This document shows, piece after piece, positions 50,774 to 60,086 of a stretch of 64,000 bases of DNA. The notes under the pieces were generated by a model. It did not search any database, was not told the origin of the DNA, and worked only from the letters and a program-made list of their open reading frames with translations. Within the stretch, counting starts at the first letter, position 1, and every line of letters begins with the position of its first letter. The stretch is from NCBI GenBank assembly GCA_964388745.1, contig CAYMBP010000003.1:9248-73247 (forward strand). The letters run 5' to 3'. The stretch is from CAYMBP01 sp964388745 (GTDB taxonomy: Bacteria > Babelota > Babeliae > Babelales > RVW-14). A program made the translations under genes and the position numbers.

Positions 50774-53700
50774 TAAAATGCTTGAGCGCTTTAGAGAATA
50801 TGTAAATACGACTCAGTTCAATGCCATAAGAATAAGCATTGCGTCTCCAGAAAAAATTCGCTCCTTGTCTTATGGGGAAGTTAAAAAAATAGAAACCATT
50901 AACTACAGAACATTGAAGCCTGAGCGAGATGGTCTTTTATGCGCTCGAATTTTTGGACCAGTTAAGGACTGGGAGTGTAATTGTGGTAAATATAAGCGAA
51001 TGAAGCATCGCGGTGTCACATGTGAAAAATGTGGTGTTGAGGTTATTCAGTCAAAAGTGCGTCGTGAGCGCATGGGTCATATTAACCTTGTTTCTCCAGT
51101 TTGTCACATATGGTACCTTAAGGGGATTCCTAGTTATTTAAGTTTGATACTTGGATTAACTGTTAGGGATCTTGAGCGTGTTATTTATTTTGATAGCTAT
51201 ATTGTTTTAAATCAGGGAACGTCTCCATATCCTGTTCGTACATTGTTGAATGGACAAGAGCTTGATGAATACGTTAGAAATAACGAAGAAGATATTGTTT
51301 TTAAAGCAGCAATGGGTGCTGAGGCTATTCGTGAATTACTTATTTCGATAGATCTTGGTTTTGAAGTAAGAAAAATAGAGGATGAATATGAGCAAACAAG
51401 CTCAATGGCAATTAGGCATCGTCTTGCTAAGCGACATAAATTTTTATCTGGCCTGCTGAATGCAAATATTCGTCCTGAATGGATTATTCTTGATGTTCTT
51501 CCAGTAATCCCTCCAGATTTGCGGCCACTTGTTCCATTAGAAGGTGGTCGGTTTGCGAGTTCTGATCTTAATGATTTATACAGAAGAGTTTTGAACAGAA
51601 ATATTCGATTGAGAAGACTTATTGAACTTGAAGCTCCTGATGTTATCATTAAAAATGAAAAAAGAATGCTTCAAGAAGCCGTTGATGCATTGATTGACAA
51701 TGGTCGACGTGGGCAACCGGTAAGAGGTTCAAATCGACGTCCTCTTAAATCTTTAAGTGAAATGCTTAGAGGGAAACAGGGGCGGTTTAGGCAAAATTTG
51801 CTTGGTAAGCGTGTCGACTATTCGGGAAGATCAATTATTGTTGTAGATCCTGAGCTTAAAATGCATCAATGTGGTTTGCCAAAATTGATGGCTTTAGAGT
51901 TGTTTAAGCCATATGTCTATGTTGAGCTTCAGCAGCGAGAGCTTGCGGCAAATTTGCGAGTTGCAAAAAGAATGGTTGAGGAGATGTCTCCAGAAGTATG
52001 GGAAGCTCTTGAGGCTGTTGTATTGGATAGACCGGTTCTTCTTAATCGTGCACCAACATTGCATCGTTTGAGTATTCAGGCATTTTATCCAATTCTTGTT
52101 GAAGGTAAAGCAATTAAGATTCATCCATTGGTTTGCGCTGCATTTAATGCGGATTTTGATGGTGATATGATGGCTGTTCACGTATTGCTTAGTAAGCGAG
52201 CTCGGGCAGAGGCAAGTAATCTTATTTTGTCCACAAAAAACATTTTAACTCCAGCAAATGGAAAGCCTGTAACGGTTCCTTCTCAGGATATGGTTCTTGG
52301 TTTGCACTATATAACAAAGGGACGAAGGGCTGTTTCTGGTGAAGGGCTATGTTTTTCAAGTATAGAAGAAGTCCTTTTTGCTTATGATCATCAAAAAGTT
52401 CACTTGCAGGCTCGTATTAAATTGAGGCTTTCTGCGAAAAATATTGTTGAAACAACAGTTGGTCGTGTGATTTTATATGCTGCATTACCAGAAGATAGTG
52501 AGTTTTCATGGATTAATAAAGCTGTTAAAAGAAAAGATTTAGTAAAGCTTGTTGCTCGACTGCATCGTGCATTTGGTGTTGAAAAAACAGTTGGGGCTCT
52601 TGATAATATTAAGCATCTTGGTTTCTCTTATGCTACCTTAGGAGGCATTTCGTTATCTGTTGATAATCTTGTTATTCCTCCATCTAAAGATGACATTATT
52701 AATAAAAGCAAAAAAGAAGCTGAAAAAACAGAGCTTTTATATATGGATGGTGCAATCACCAATGGAGAGCGTTATAACAAAATTATTCAGATTTGGAATA
52801 AAGCAACAGAAGATGTTTCGAATGAAATGATTGCTATGCTTGAGGCTGAGGATTTAGCTGCTGCTGAAAGTTCTGATGTTCCGTTTAATCCTGTTTTTAT
52901 GATGCTTGATTCTGGTGCTCGAAGTTCTCGCCAACAAATTCGACAGCTTGCTGGGATGAGAGGATTGATGGCAAAGCCGTCTGGGGAAATTGAAGAAACG
53001 CCTGTTCTTGCAAACTTTAAAGAGGGTTTGAATGTTTTTGAATATTTCACCTCTACTCACGGGGCACGAAAAGGTTTGGCTGATACAGCATTAAAAACTG
53101 CTGATTCAGGATATCTTACACGGCGACTTGTAGATGTGGCGCAAGATGTGGTTGTTACGCTGCAAGATTGTCAGGCTCTTGGTTATGTTATGATCTCAGA
53201 TCTCAAAGAATCTGGTGAAATTATAATTCCACTTCCAGATAGAGTTTTTGGAAGAATTGTTGCTGAAAATGCAAGTGATCCACTTTCTGGACGCTTGGTT
53301 GTTGAGCGGGGAACTCTGGTTACTGATGCAGTTATTAAAAAAATTAAAGATTCTGCATTAAGTGAGATTGCTGTTCGCTCTGTGTTGACTTGTCAGGCTC
53401 GTCGAGGGGTTTGTGCTTTTTGTTATGGCATGGATTTGTCTACATTGGAGCTTGTTGATATTGGAACAGCTGTTGGTGTTATTGCTGCACAATCGATTGG
53501 TGAGCCTGGTACACAGCTTACCATGAGAACTTTCCACGTTGGGGGAACAGCTAGTGGTCTTGGCGAGCAAAACTTCTATAAGAGTCGTAATGCGGGGATT
53601 GTTAGCTTTAGGGGTGTATGCGCTTTGCGGAATAGAAGCAATATTTTAACTGTCACTAATCGAAAGTCTAAGATTGTTATTGTTTCAAGTGATGGTCGTG

Positions 53701-54881
53701 AGCTTGAGGAGTGTACTTTAGAATATGGTAACTTTCTTTTAGTTGAAAATGGTCAAAAAATCTCAATTGGTGAAAAAATTGCAGAATGGGATCCTTTTAA
53801 AGTTATTCTTTCTGAGAAAACAGGGAAGATACAATTCATTGATCTGATTGAAAACGTTACTTATCAAGAACGTTATAATGAAGAAACGGGACAGTCAAGT
53901 AAAGTTATTCTTGAGCGCAGAGATGAGCGTCGGCAGCCATATATTGTTGTTATTGATAAAAATGGCGGAGAAGAGGGTCGTTATTATGTGCCAACAGGAG
54001 CTATTCTCACTATTTCCGATGGAGATGAGGTGTTGGCCGGTGATATTCTTGCAAAAATTCCGCGTGAAGAAAAGAGAACAAAAGATATTACAGGAAGTTT
54101 GCCTCGTGTTGCAGAGCTGTTCGAAGCTCGCATACCAAAAGATACGGCAACTATTAGTGAAGTTGACGGTGTTGTTCATTTTGGAGGGCTTCATAGAGGG
54201 CAGCGTCGTATTACAGTAACGACAGAAGAGGGCGAAGTTTTTGAATACAATATTCCTCGAAACAGGCATCTTAATGTGGAAGATGGTGAAGCCGTATCTG
54301 CAGGAGAGGCTCTTACATCTGGAGTTCCTAATGTTCATGATATTTTAAGAATTTTAGGGCCAGACGAGGTACAGCGTTATCTTGTTAAAGAAATTCAGCT
54401 AATTTATAGTTTGCAGGGTGTTGATATTAATGATAAGCATGTTGAGGTTATTGTTCGACAAATGTTGAGAAAAGTCCGGATCACTGATCCAGGGGATACT
54501 CGATTTGTTGCAGGAGATAGAGTTGATAAGCTGTACTTGCAAACAGTTAACCGATTAATGATAAAAGAGGGAAAGAAGCCAGCTCTTGCAAAGCCGTTAT
54601 TAATGGGCTTAACAAAGGCTTCTTTGGGAACAGAAAGCTTCCTCGCAGCAGCGTCTTTCCAAGAAACAACACGAGTTCTTGCTGAAGCGGCGCTTGTTGG
54701 GCAATCAGATTATCTTTATGGCTTGAAAGAAAATGTGGTAATTGGTAAGCTAATACCTGCAGGAACAGGGGTTTCTTCATTTAGTCGTCGCTATATTGGC
54801 GAAGAAGTTTCTGAGCTTGAACAGCGAGCTCGAGATGAAGAACAGCTGGAGATAGGTCTTGACAGTGTTAGTTTGACATAG
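50766..54881 (+). CDS. rpoC: DNA-directed RNA polymerase subunit beta'
   Basis: The beta' subunit carries the catalytic centre. From the GTG at 50766 (AAGGAG seven bases upstream, eight-base overlap with rpoB) the product has 1371 residues. It has the N-terminal zinc-binding domain WECNCGKYKRMKHRGVTCEK, the active-site loop AFNADFDGDMMAVHV, the bridge-helix/trigger-loop region (SSRQQIRQLAGMRGLMAKPSG is partly visible as GMRGLMAKPSG; later YFTSTHGARKGLADTALKT), the second zinc site (CQARRGVCAFCYGMD) and the C-terminal GEPGTQLTMRTFHVGG and TTRVLAEAAL. An alternative ATG at 50778 is further from the RBS. Confidence 0.97.
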   Translation: MNSKMLERFREYVNTTQFNAIRISIASPEKIRSLSYGEVKKIETINYRTLKPERDGLLCARIFGPVKDWECNCGKYKRMKHRGVTCEKCGVEVIQSKVRRERMGHINLVSPVCHIWYLKGIPSYLSLILGLTVRDLERVIYFDSYIVLNQGTSPYPVRTLLNGQELDEYVRNNEEDIVFKAAMGAEAIRELLISIDLGFEVRKIEDEYEQTSSMAIRHRLAKRHKFLSGLLNANIRPEWIILDVLPVIPPDLRPLVPLEGGRFASSDLNDLYRRVLNRNIRLRRLIELEAPDVIIKNEKRMLQEAVDALIDNGRRGQPVRGSNRRPLKSLSEMLRGKQGRFRQNLLGKRVDYSGRSIIVVDPELKMHQCGLPKLMALELFKPYVYVELQQRELAANLRVAKRMVEEMSPEVWEALEAVVLDRPVLLNRAPTLHRLSIQAFYPILVEGKAIKIHPLVCAAFNADFDGDMMAVHVLLSKRARAEASNLILSTKNILTPANGKPVTVPSQDMVLGLHYITKGRRAVSGEGLCFSSIEEVLFAYDHQKVHLQARIKLRLSAKNIVETTVGRVILYAALPEDSEFSWINKAVKRKDLVKLVARLHRAFGVEKTVGALDNIKHLGFSYATLGGISLSVDNLVIPPSKDDIINKSKKEAEKTELLYMDGAITNGERYNKIIQIWNKATEDVSNEMIAMLEAEDLAAAESSDVPFNPVFMMLDSGARSSRQQIRQLAGMRGLMAKPSGEIEETPVLANFKEGLNVFEYFTSTHGARKGLADTALKTADSGYLTRRLVDVAQDVVVTLQDCQALGYVMISDLKESGEIIIPLPDRVFGRIVAENASDPLSGRLVVERGTLVTDAVIKKIKDSALSEIAVRSVLTCQARRGVCAFCYGMDLSTLELVDIGTAVGVIAAQSIGEPGTQLTMRTFHVGGTASGLGEQNFYKSRNAGIVSFRGVCALRNRSNILTVTNRKSKIVIVSSDGRELEECTLEYGNFLLVENGQKISIGEKIAEWDPFKVILSEKTGKIQFIDLIENVTYQERYNEETGQSSKVILERRDERRQPYIVVIDKNGGEEGRYYVPTGAILTISDGDEVLAGDILAKIPREEKRTKDITGSLPRVAELFEARIPKDTATISEVDGVVHFGGLHRGQRRITVTTEEGEVFEYNIPRNRHLNVEDGEAVSAGEALTSGVPNVHDILRILGPDEVQRYLVKEIQLIYSLQGVDINDKHVEVIVRQMLRKVRITDPGDTRFVAGDRVDKLYLQTVNRLMIKEGKKPALAKPLLMGLTKASLGTESFLAAASFQETTRVLAEAALVGQSDYLYGLKENVVIGKLIPAGTGVSSFSRRYIGEEVSELEQRARDEEQLEIGLDSVSLT

Positions 54882-54894
54882 AAAATGTTAATTT

Positions 54895-54970
54895 AGGCGC
54901 GTAGCTCAGGTGGTAGAGCATTGCTTTGACGTAGCAAGGGTCAGCGGTTCGACTCCGCTCGCGCCTACCA
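54895..54970 (+). tRNA. tRNA-Val (anticodon GAC)
   Basis: Acceptor AGGCGCG/CGCGCCT, anticodon stem TTGCT/AGCAA with loop TTGACGT, T loop TTCGACT and encoded CCA. It lies 13 bases after rpoC and reads GUC and GUU. Confidence 0.95.
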
Positions 54971-55033
54971 TTATCGCAGGTAAAAGAATTTAATTTTTTA
55001 ATTTATATGTTTTATGTTTGAGGCTTGTTTAAT

Positions 55034-55306
55034 ATGATATCAAAAGAAGAAAAGCAGCAGCTTATTAAAGATTTTGCACAATCTGAAAATGACTGTGGCT
55101 CTACTGGTGTCCAGATAGCAATTCTTTCTGCTCGAATTTTGAATATATCTTTACACCTAAGAAAATTTAAAAAAGATTTTCATTCTCAACATGGGCTTTT
55201 AAAGCTCATTGGCCAGAGAAAGTCTTTCCTTCGTTATTTAAAAAAAGAAGATGTGACAAGACATGATAATGTTGTAGCGGCTCTTAAGCAAAAAGGGTAT
55301 ATGTAG
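55034..55306 (+). CDS. rpsO: 30S ribosomal protein S15
   Basis: S15 is an early-binding small-subunit protein. The 90-residue product has GSTGVQIAILSARI, HLRKFKKDFHSQHGLLKLIGQR and FLRYLKKEDVTRHDNVV, the conserved S15 segments. I chose the ATG at 55034; an in-frame TTG three codons upstream is the alternative. It precedes pnp, the usual pair. Confidence 0.96.
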   Translation: MISKEEKQQLIKDFAQSENDCGSTGVQIAILSARILNISLHLRKFKKDFHSQHGLLKLIGQRKSFLRYLKKEDVTRHDNVVAALKQKGYM

Positions 55307-55331
55307 GCATTATCATATAGATAAATAATGC
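55307..55331 (+). promoter_or_regulatory. Hairpin between rpsO and pnp
   Basis: GCATTAT at 55307-55313, starting at the base after the rpsO stop, pairs with ATAATGC at 55325-55331. No U-tract follows. In E. coli this interval holds a terminator and an RNase III site; this hairpin may serve processing. Confidence 0.4.
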
Positions 55332-55400
55332 TAGCATTCTATAATTTGTTGCATCAAGAAATTTTAATTTGTCGCTCATTGATTATGAGGTAAAAAACAC

Positions 55401-57488
55401 ATGCAAAAAACATTTCGCTCTCCAGAGCTTGACTTAGACGTTGAAATTGGTAAATTTGCGCGCCTTGCTGATGGAGCAGTGTGGTTGCGATCTGGCAATA
55501 CTGTTATTCTTGCGACTGCGGTTGAGTCTAAGAGTGATACATTTCTTGGTTTTTTGCCTTTAAGTGTTGAATTTCGCGAACGAATGTCTGCTGCAGGAAA
55601 AATTCCTGGAGGATATATTAAGCGAGAAGGTAAATTAAGTGATGCAGAGGTGCTTTCTTCCCGCTTGATTGATCGCTGTATTCGACCACTTTTCCCTCAT
55701 GATTACTTCAATGAATTGCAAGTGCTTTCAACTGTATATTCATCTGATGGCGCTATGCCAACTAATATTCTTGGAATTATTTCTTCTTCATTAGCGCTGA
55801 CTCTTTCTAAGACTCCATTCCTTGGTCCAGTTGGGGCTGTACAGGCTTCACGGATTAATGGAGAGTGGCATTTTAATGTATCGACAGAAGATCGCCTTGA
55901 TTCAGACAATAATATTATTGTTGCCGGCACAGCAAGTGGTATTTGCATGGTAGAAGGCCATTGTAATAATGTGTCAGAAAAAGATATGATAGATTTTTTG
56001 TTTCAAGCTCATGAGCTTATAAAAAAACAAGTTGCTTGGCAAATTGAGATAAAAGAAGCTCTTGAAGTAGAAAAAGATTCATATGAAAGTTCACTTGACT
56101 GGGGCGGTGTAAAAAAACAGTTGCTTCAGAGTTTGCCTAATAATTTTGCAGAAAGTCTTTTTGTAAAAGGGAAAAAACAGCGAGATATTGTTCTTTCTTC
56201 TTTAAAAAAGCAGGCGCTTGGTGCTTTTGCAAATGAGCTTGAGGCTGGTGTTGTAACAGAGTCAATTATTAATTTTTCTTTTGATTCGCTTATCAAAGAA
56301 ATTTTACCTGAAATTATGGTTGAAAAGAAGCTTCGTGTTGATATGCGAAACTTTAATGAGGTTCGTCCTATTTATACAGAAACAGGCTTGTTGCCGTGTG
56401 TGCATGGGTCTAGTTGTTTTCAAAGAGGCGAAACTCAGGCTCTTGCAAGTGTAACGCTTGGTACAGCACAAGATGCTCAACGAGTTGAGTCTCTAAGCGG
56501 TATGAGTGAGCGATCATTTATGTTGCATTATAATTTTTTGCCTTTCTGTACTGGTGAAGTTAAGCCAATGCGGGGAACAAGCAGAAGAGAAACTGGGCAT
56601 GGTTATCTTGCAGAAACTTCATTTGCGAATGTAGTGCCCTCACAAGAAGAATTTCCTTATACTATACGCTCTGTTGTTGATATTCTCGAATCAAATGGTT
56701 CATCTTCTATGGCATCGGTATGTTCAACGTCTCTTGCTCTTATGGATGCAGGAGTTCCAATTAAGGAAATTGTGGGTGGTGTTGCTATGGGACTGATGAA
56801 AGATAAGCTTGGCAATTTTCATGTTCTTACAGATATTCTTGGCATAGAAGATGCTTTTGGACTTATGGATTTCAAGGTTACTGGTACCGCTACTGGCATT
56901 ATGGCCTTACAGATGGATATTAAAGACAAGGTTGGTCTTTCTAAGGAAGTGTTTACACATGCACTTGAAGAGGCTAGAAAAGCCAGGTTGCATATTCTTG
57001 GTGAAATGAAGAAAACTCTTGATGAGCCACGTAAAGAGCTTTCTAGCAGGGCTCCTCGTGTAATGTCATTTAAAATAGATCAAGATAAAATTGGTTCGGT
57101 TATTGGGCCTGCAGGCAAAAATATAAAAGAAGTTATTGCAAAAACTGAAGCACAAATTGATATTGCTGACGATGGCCTTGTTAAGATTTATTCACAGGAT
57201 AAGAGTTCTGCCGAGAAAGCTGGAGCATGGATTAAAATGCTTGCTGGAGAAATTGAAATAGGTAAAGAGCTTGATGGAATTGTAAGGCGGGTGACAGATT
57301 TTGGTATTTTTGTTGAGATTGTTCCTGGTCGAGATGGGCTTGTCCATATTTCTACAATTGCAAAAAATTTGCAACGAGGGCTTGATCAAAAATATAAATC
57401 AAATGACAAATTACGAGTTCGGATTGTTGCTCATGACAAAGATACAAATAGAATTAGATTGATTGCCCCTGAAATTGAGCGAAAATAG
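55401..57488 (+). CDS. pnp: Polyribonucleotide nucleotidyltransferase
   Basis: PNPase degrades RNA 3' to 5' by phosphorolysis. The 695-residue protein has two RNase PH domains (EFRERMSAAGKIPGGYIKREG; RRETGHGYLAETSFANVVPS), a helical linker, a KH domain (IDQDKIGSVIGPAGKNIKEVI) and a C-terminal S1 domain (LDGIVRRVTDFGIFVEIVPG). The protein ends soon after the S1 domain. rph follows after ten bases. Confidence 0.98.
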   Translation: MQKTFRSPELDLDVEIGKFARLADGAVWLRSGNTVILATAVESKSDTFLGFLPLSVEFRERMSAAGKIPGGYIKREGKLSDAEVLSSRLIDRCIRPLFPHDYFNELQVLSTVYSSDGAMPTNILGIISSSLALTLSKTPFLGPVGAVQASRINGEWHFNVSTEDRLDSDNNIIVAGTASGICMVEGHCNNVSEKDMIDFLFQAHELIKKQVAWQIEIKEALEVEKDSYESSLDWGGVKKQLLQSLPNNFAESLFVKGKKQRDIVLSSLKKQALGAFANELEAGVVTESIINFSFDSLIKEILPEIMVEKKLRVDMRNFNEVRPIYTETGLLPCVHGSSCFQRGETQALASVTLGTAQDAQRVESLSGMSERSFMLHYNFLPFCTGEVKPMRGTSRRETGHGYLAETSFANVVPSQEEFPYTIRSVVDILESNGSSSMASVCSTSLALMDAGVPIKEIVGGVAMGLMKDKLGNFHVLTDILGIEDAFGLMDFKVTGTATGIMALQMDIKDKVGLSKEVFTHALEEARKARLHILGEMKKTLDEPRKELSSRAPRVMSFKIDQDKIGSVIGPAGKNIKEVIAKTEAQIDIADDGLVKIYSQDKSSAEKAGAWIKMLAGEIEIGKELDGIVRRVTDFGIFVEIVPGRDGLVHISTIAKNLQRGLDQKYKSNDKLRVRIVAHDKDTNRIRLIAPEIERK

Positions 57489-57498
57489 ATAATATATC

Positions 57499-58350
57499 AT
57501 GAATAAGCTACGATGCGATGGCCGTAAATGGTCTGATATTAGAAAAGTTTCTGTTGAGTATGATGCATTTGGCCACTCAGATGCATCAGTACTTTTTTCT
57601 CAAGGGGCAACAAAAGTTTTTGTTGCGGTAACATTACAAAATGGAGTTCCGCATTTTCTTAAAGGGCAAAGAAAGGGCTGGTTAACTGCAGAGTATTCTA
57701 TGTTGCCAACAGCGACACATCAACGGACACAAAGAGAGTCTCAGTTGGCTCAACGCAATTTTAGAAGCGTTGAGATATCACGGTTAATTGGTCGTTGTTT
57801 AAGGTCTGTTGTTGATCTTTCTTCCTTAGGGGAGAAATCAATTATTGTTGATTGTGATGTTTTACAGGCTGACGGGGGTACAAGGGTAGCCTGCATTACA
57901 GCTGCAAGTTTAGCTTTAGAACTTGCAATGAGTCGATGGGTGAGCAAAAAAATTATACGATTTTCTCTTATGAAACATTTACTTGTTGCTCTTTCTGTTG
58001 GGTATGTAAATAAAGAGGTCTGTGTTGATCTTTGTTATCAAGAAGATTCTCAAGCTGAAGCAGACTTTAATATTATTGCAACAACTAAAGGTGATATGAT
58101 TGAAGTTCAGGGAACAGCTGAAAAGGGGCCTCTTTCTCAGGATGCGTTTAACGAGCTTAAAGAAAAAGGAATGAGCGGGATAGAGGTTCTTGTTGAGGCT
58201 CTTAAGCCTTTTTCTAAAGAAAATTCTTCATCTTTTTTATTAAAAGATAATCATGTTCGGACTGAAACTCATAAGTCTCGTGAGCGTGTACCATTAAAAA
58301 ATGACAAGGTTCCTTTTTTTAGTTTATCTAGTAGACTAAAGCAGCAATAG
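57499..58350 (+). CDS. rph: Ribonuclease PH
   Basis: RNase PH trims tRNA 3' ends. The 283-residue product has the start CDGRKWSDIRKVSVEYDAFGHSD (first part DGRKWSDIRKVSV), AEYSMLPTATHQRTQRE, RSVEISRLIGRCLRSVVDL, VDCDVLQADGGTRVACITAA and EADFNIIATTKGDMIEVQGT. A C-terminal tail of about 40 residues extends beyond the usual 240-residue length. Lying directly behind pnp, it gives an RNA-turnover pair. Confidence 0.95.
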   Translation: MNKLRCDGRKWSDIRKVSVEYDAFGHSDASVLFSQGATKVFVAVTLQNGVPHFLKGQRKGWLTAEYSMLPTATHQRTQRESQLAQRNFRSVEISRLIGRCLRSVVDLSSLGEKSIIVDCDVLQADGGTRVACITAASLALELAMSRWVSKKIIRFSLMKHLLVALSVGYVNKEVCVDLCYQEDSQAEADFNIIATTKGDMIEVQGTAEKGPLSQDAFNELKEKGMSGIEVLVEALKPFSKENSSSFLLKDNHVRTETHKSRERVPLKNDKVPFFSLSSRLKQQ

Positions 58351-58356
58351 ATTTAC

Positions 58357-58866
58357 ATGCAATTTTTTGCATTATATTTTTGTGCAGCTTTCTTATTTTT
58401 GCCTGGTTGTACTTTATATAAAAAAAAAATATACTCTTGTAGCTTGGAGCAAAAATTTTTAATTCTTGATTTTGTCAATAATTCATATGTTTTTGACTCA
58501 TTAAGTTCCCTTGTGTATGAAGAGCTGTATATGTTTTTTTCTCGCAAAGGCTATGTGATGAAAAAAGAGGGATCTTGGTATCGTCTTCAGGTTGCTATTA
58601 TCGATCTTGTACCGGTATATAAATATGTTTCATCAGAAACGTTATTATTTCATGTTGATATGCAGTTTGTTATAGAATGTGTTCTTATAGATAGCTCTGG
58701 AAATGTTAAAGATAAGAAACAGTTTAAAAGAAATGAGCTTGTTTCTCGGCCGAATAATCCTGTTTTTAAAGAGAGCTTTGAACGTTTTGTGTATAAAAAG
58801 ATGCTAAAAAAAATGATGCCAGAAGTTGAACGTTATTTTAAAAAATACTGGTCAAATCAGGATTAA
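58357..58866 (+). CDS. LptE-like outer-membrane lipoprotein
   Basis: The 169-residue protein has a lipoprotein signal peptide ending in FLPGC. The body resembles LptE/RlpB: a strand ILDFVNNSY, helix SSLVYEELYMFFSRKGY, strands WYRLQVAIIDLVPVYKY and LLFHVDMQFVIECVLID, and a C-terminal helix. LptE plugs the LptD barrel that inserts LPS into the outer membrane. A holA-like gene follows, matching the lptE-holA order of Gammaproteobacteria, which supports the call. Similarity is weak at residue level. Confidence 0.6.
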   Translation: MQFFALYFCAAFLFLPGCTLYKKKIYSCSLEQKFLILDFVNNSYVFDSLSSLVYEELYMFFSRKGYVMKKEGSWYRLQVAIIDLVPVYKYVSSETLLFHVDMQFVIECVLIDSSGNVKDKKQFKRNELVSRPNNPVFKESFERFVYKKMLKKMMPEVERYFKKYWSNQD

Positions 58867-58872
58867 ATAATA

Positions 58873-59841
58873 ATGAAAATTACTGATTTTTTATATGAAA
58901 TAGTAGAAGAGTCTTCTCTGCTTTTAGACTATCAAGTTTTCTGCTTTCAGGGTTCATCTTTTCAGCCTACTTTTTTTTCAGTTATTTTTAACTATCTTGC
59001 TATCAACAAAAAGTTACCAGGTAGGTATCAACGATTTTCTTTTTCAAAAGATGGGGGCAAAGAGATAGTTCAACTTGAAGGGCTACGTCTCTTTATGCTT
59101 GGTGAAAAAATATCTTATTGGTTAGGAGACATGACTGCTCGACAGTTATCTCGAACGGTTAAAAAAGAACTTCCATTTTTTTTGTCAGGTTATGATGGTC
59201 CTCATTATCTTTTCCTTTTTTCAGATTCTGTTCAACCATCATCAAATATGTTAATTATTGATTGTAATACTGCATTTTCTCCTCAGCTTGCAAAGACTTT
59301 TTTATTATTAAAAGGGCATCAATTTCAAAAGACAAAGTTTGATATCTTAGTTCAGCAGGTTAAAGAATTAACACCATTCTCTCTTGATGCACTCTGTATG
59401 CAGGTCTCTTATTTTAGCCTTATAGGCCTTAAGTCCATTCATGATGATGTATATTATCTTAAGGGCTTAAGTGGTAGCAGTGTTCAGCTTTCTTCTTTAG
59501 TTGAAGCTTTTTTTGAAAAGAATGATAAGCGTTTTTTTGAATTATGGAGTTATGTTAAGGCTGATTATAGTGAACCTTTTTGGATAGTGTTTTGGGCAGA
59601 TACTTTGTGGCGAGCTTATCATGTTTGTTATTATATGCATATAAAGCAATACAGAGAAGCAAAGCAAATGAGTTATCGGCTGCCATTCTCTTTTATTAAT
59701 CGGCTTTGGAAAAACATTTCATGTTACAAGCTTAAAGAAGCTTATCAAGCAATATATCGATATGACTACTTATTTAAAAAAGGATTAGCTAAAGGCCTGG
59801 TTGAGCAATTTTTCTTTTCGTATTTTTCAAGGGAAAGGTAA
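58873..59841 (+). CDS. holA: Probable DNA polymerase III delta subunit, divergent
   Basis: The 322-residue protein has no strong motif, but the layout fits delta: an opening strand VFCFQGSSFQPTFF in place of the nucleotide-binding loop, a middle with LFMLGEKISYWLGDMTARQL and HYLFLFSDSV, and an all-helical C-terminal third (LVEAFFEKNDKRFFELWSYV, FWADTLWRAYHVCYYM, YDYLFKKGLAKGLVEQF) like the collar domain. The preceding LptE-like gene gives supporting context. If correct, this is the clamp-opening wrench of the clamp loader, partner of holB at 175. An unrelated helical protein cannot be excluded. Confidence 0.5.
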   Translation: MKITDFLYEIVEESSLLLDYQVFCFQGSSFQPTFFSVIFNYLAINKKLPGRYQRFSFSKDGGKEIVQLEGLRLFMLGEKISYWLGDMTARQLSRTVKKELPFFLSGYDGPHYLFLFSDSVQPSSNMLIIDCNTAFSPQLAKTFLLLKGHQFQKTKFDILVQQVKELTPFSLDALCMQVSYFSLIGLKSIHDDVYYLKGLSGSSVQLSSLVEAFFEKNDKRFFELWSYVKADYSEPFWIVFWADTLWRAYHVCYYMHIKQYREAKQMSYRLPFSFINRLWKNISCYKLKEAYQAIYRYDYLFKKGLAKGLVEQFFFSYFSRER

Positions 59842-59843
59842 AA

Positions 59844-60080
59844 ATGATAGCTCCCTCTTTGTATAACTTCATTAAAGTTGAAATTCAACGAATGAGTAAG
59901 GTAAGTAATCAAAAGAAAAAAGGAAATATATATCCACTTATCATGGAAGAAGTTGAACGTTGCATTATTTCTGTTGCGCTTGAAGAGACAAATTATAATT
60001 ACCTTGCTACAGCAAATATTCTTGGTATTAGCCGTAGCAAGTTATATCGTAGAATTGAGCGCTTAAATATTAAGCGATAA
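59844..60080 (+). CDS. Small Fis-type helix-turn-helix DNA-binding protein
   Basis: The 78-residue product ends in VERCIISVALEETNYNYLAT and ANILGISRSKLYRRIERLNI, the Fis/NtrC C-terminal HTH_8 pattern. Before it stands a short helix, shorter than in E. coli Fis (98 residues). Fis is a nucleoid protein that bends DNA and affects rRNA promoters and replication initiation. It lies two bases after the holA-like stop and converges on mreB. Confidence 0.75.
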   Translation: MIAPSLYNFIKVEIQRMSKVSNQKKKGNIYPLIMEEVERCIISVALEETNYNYLATANILGISRSKLYRRIERLNIKR

Positions 60081-60086
60081 TTGACT

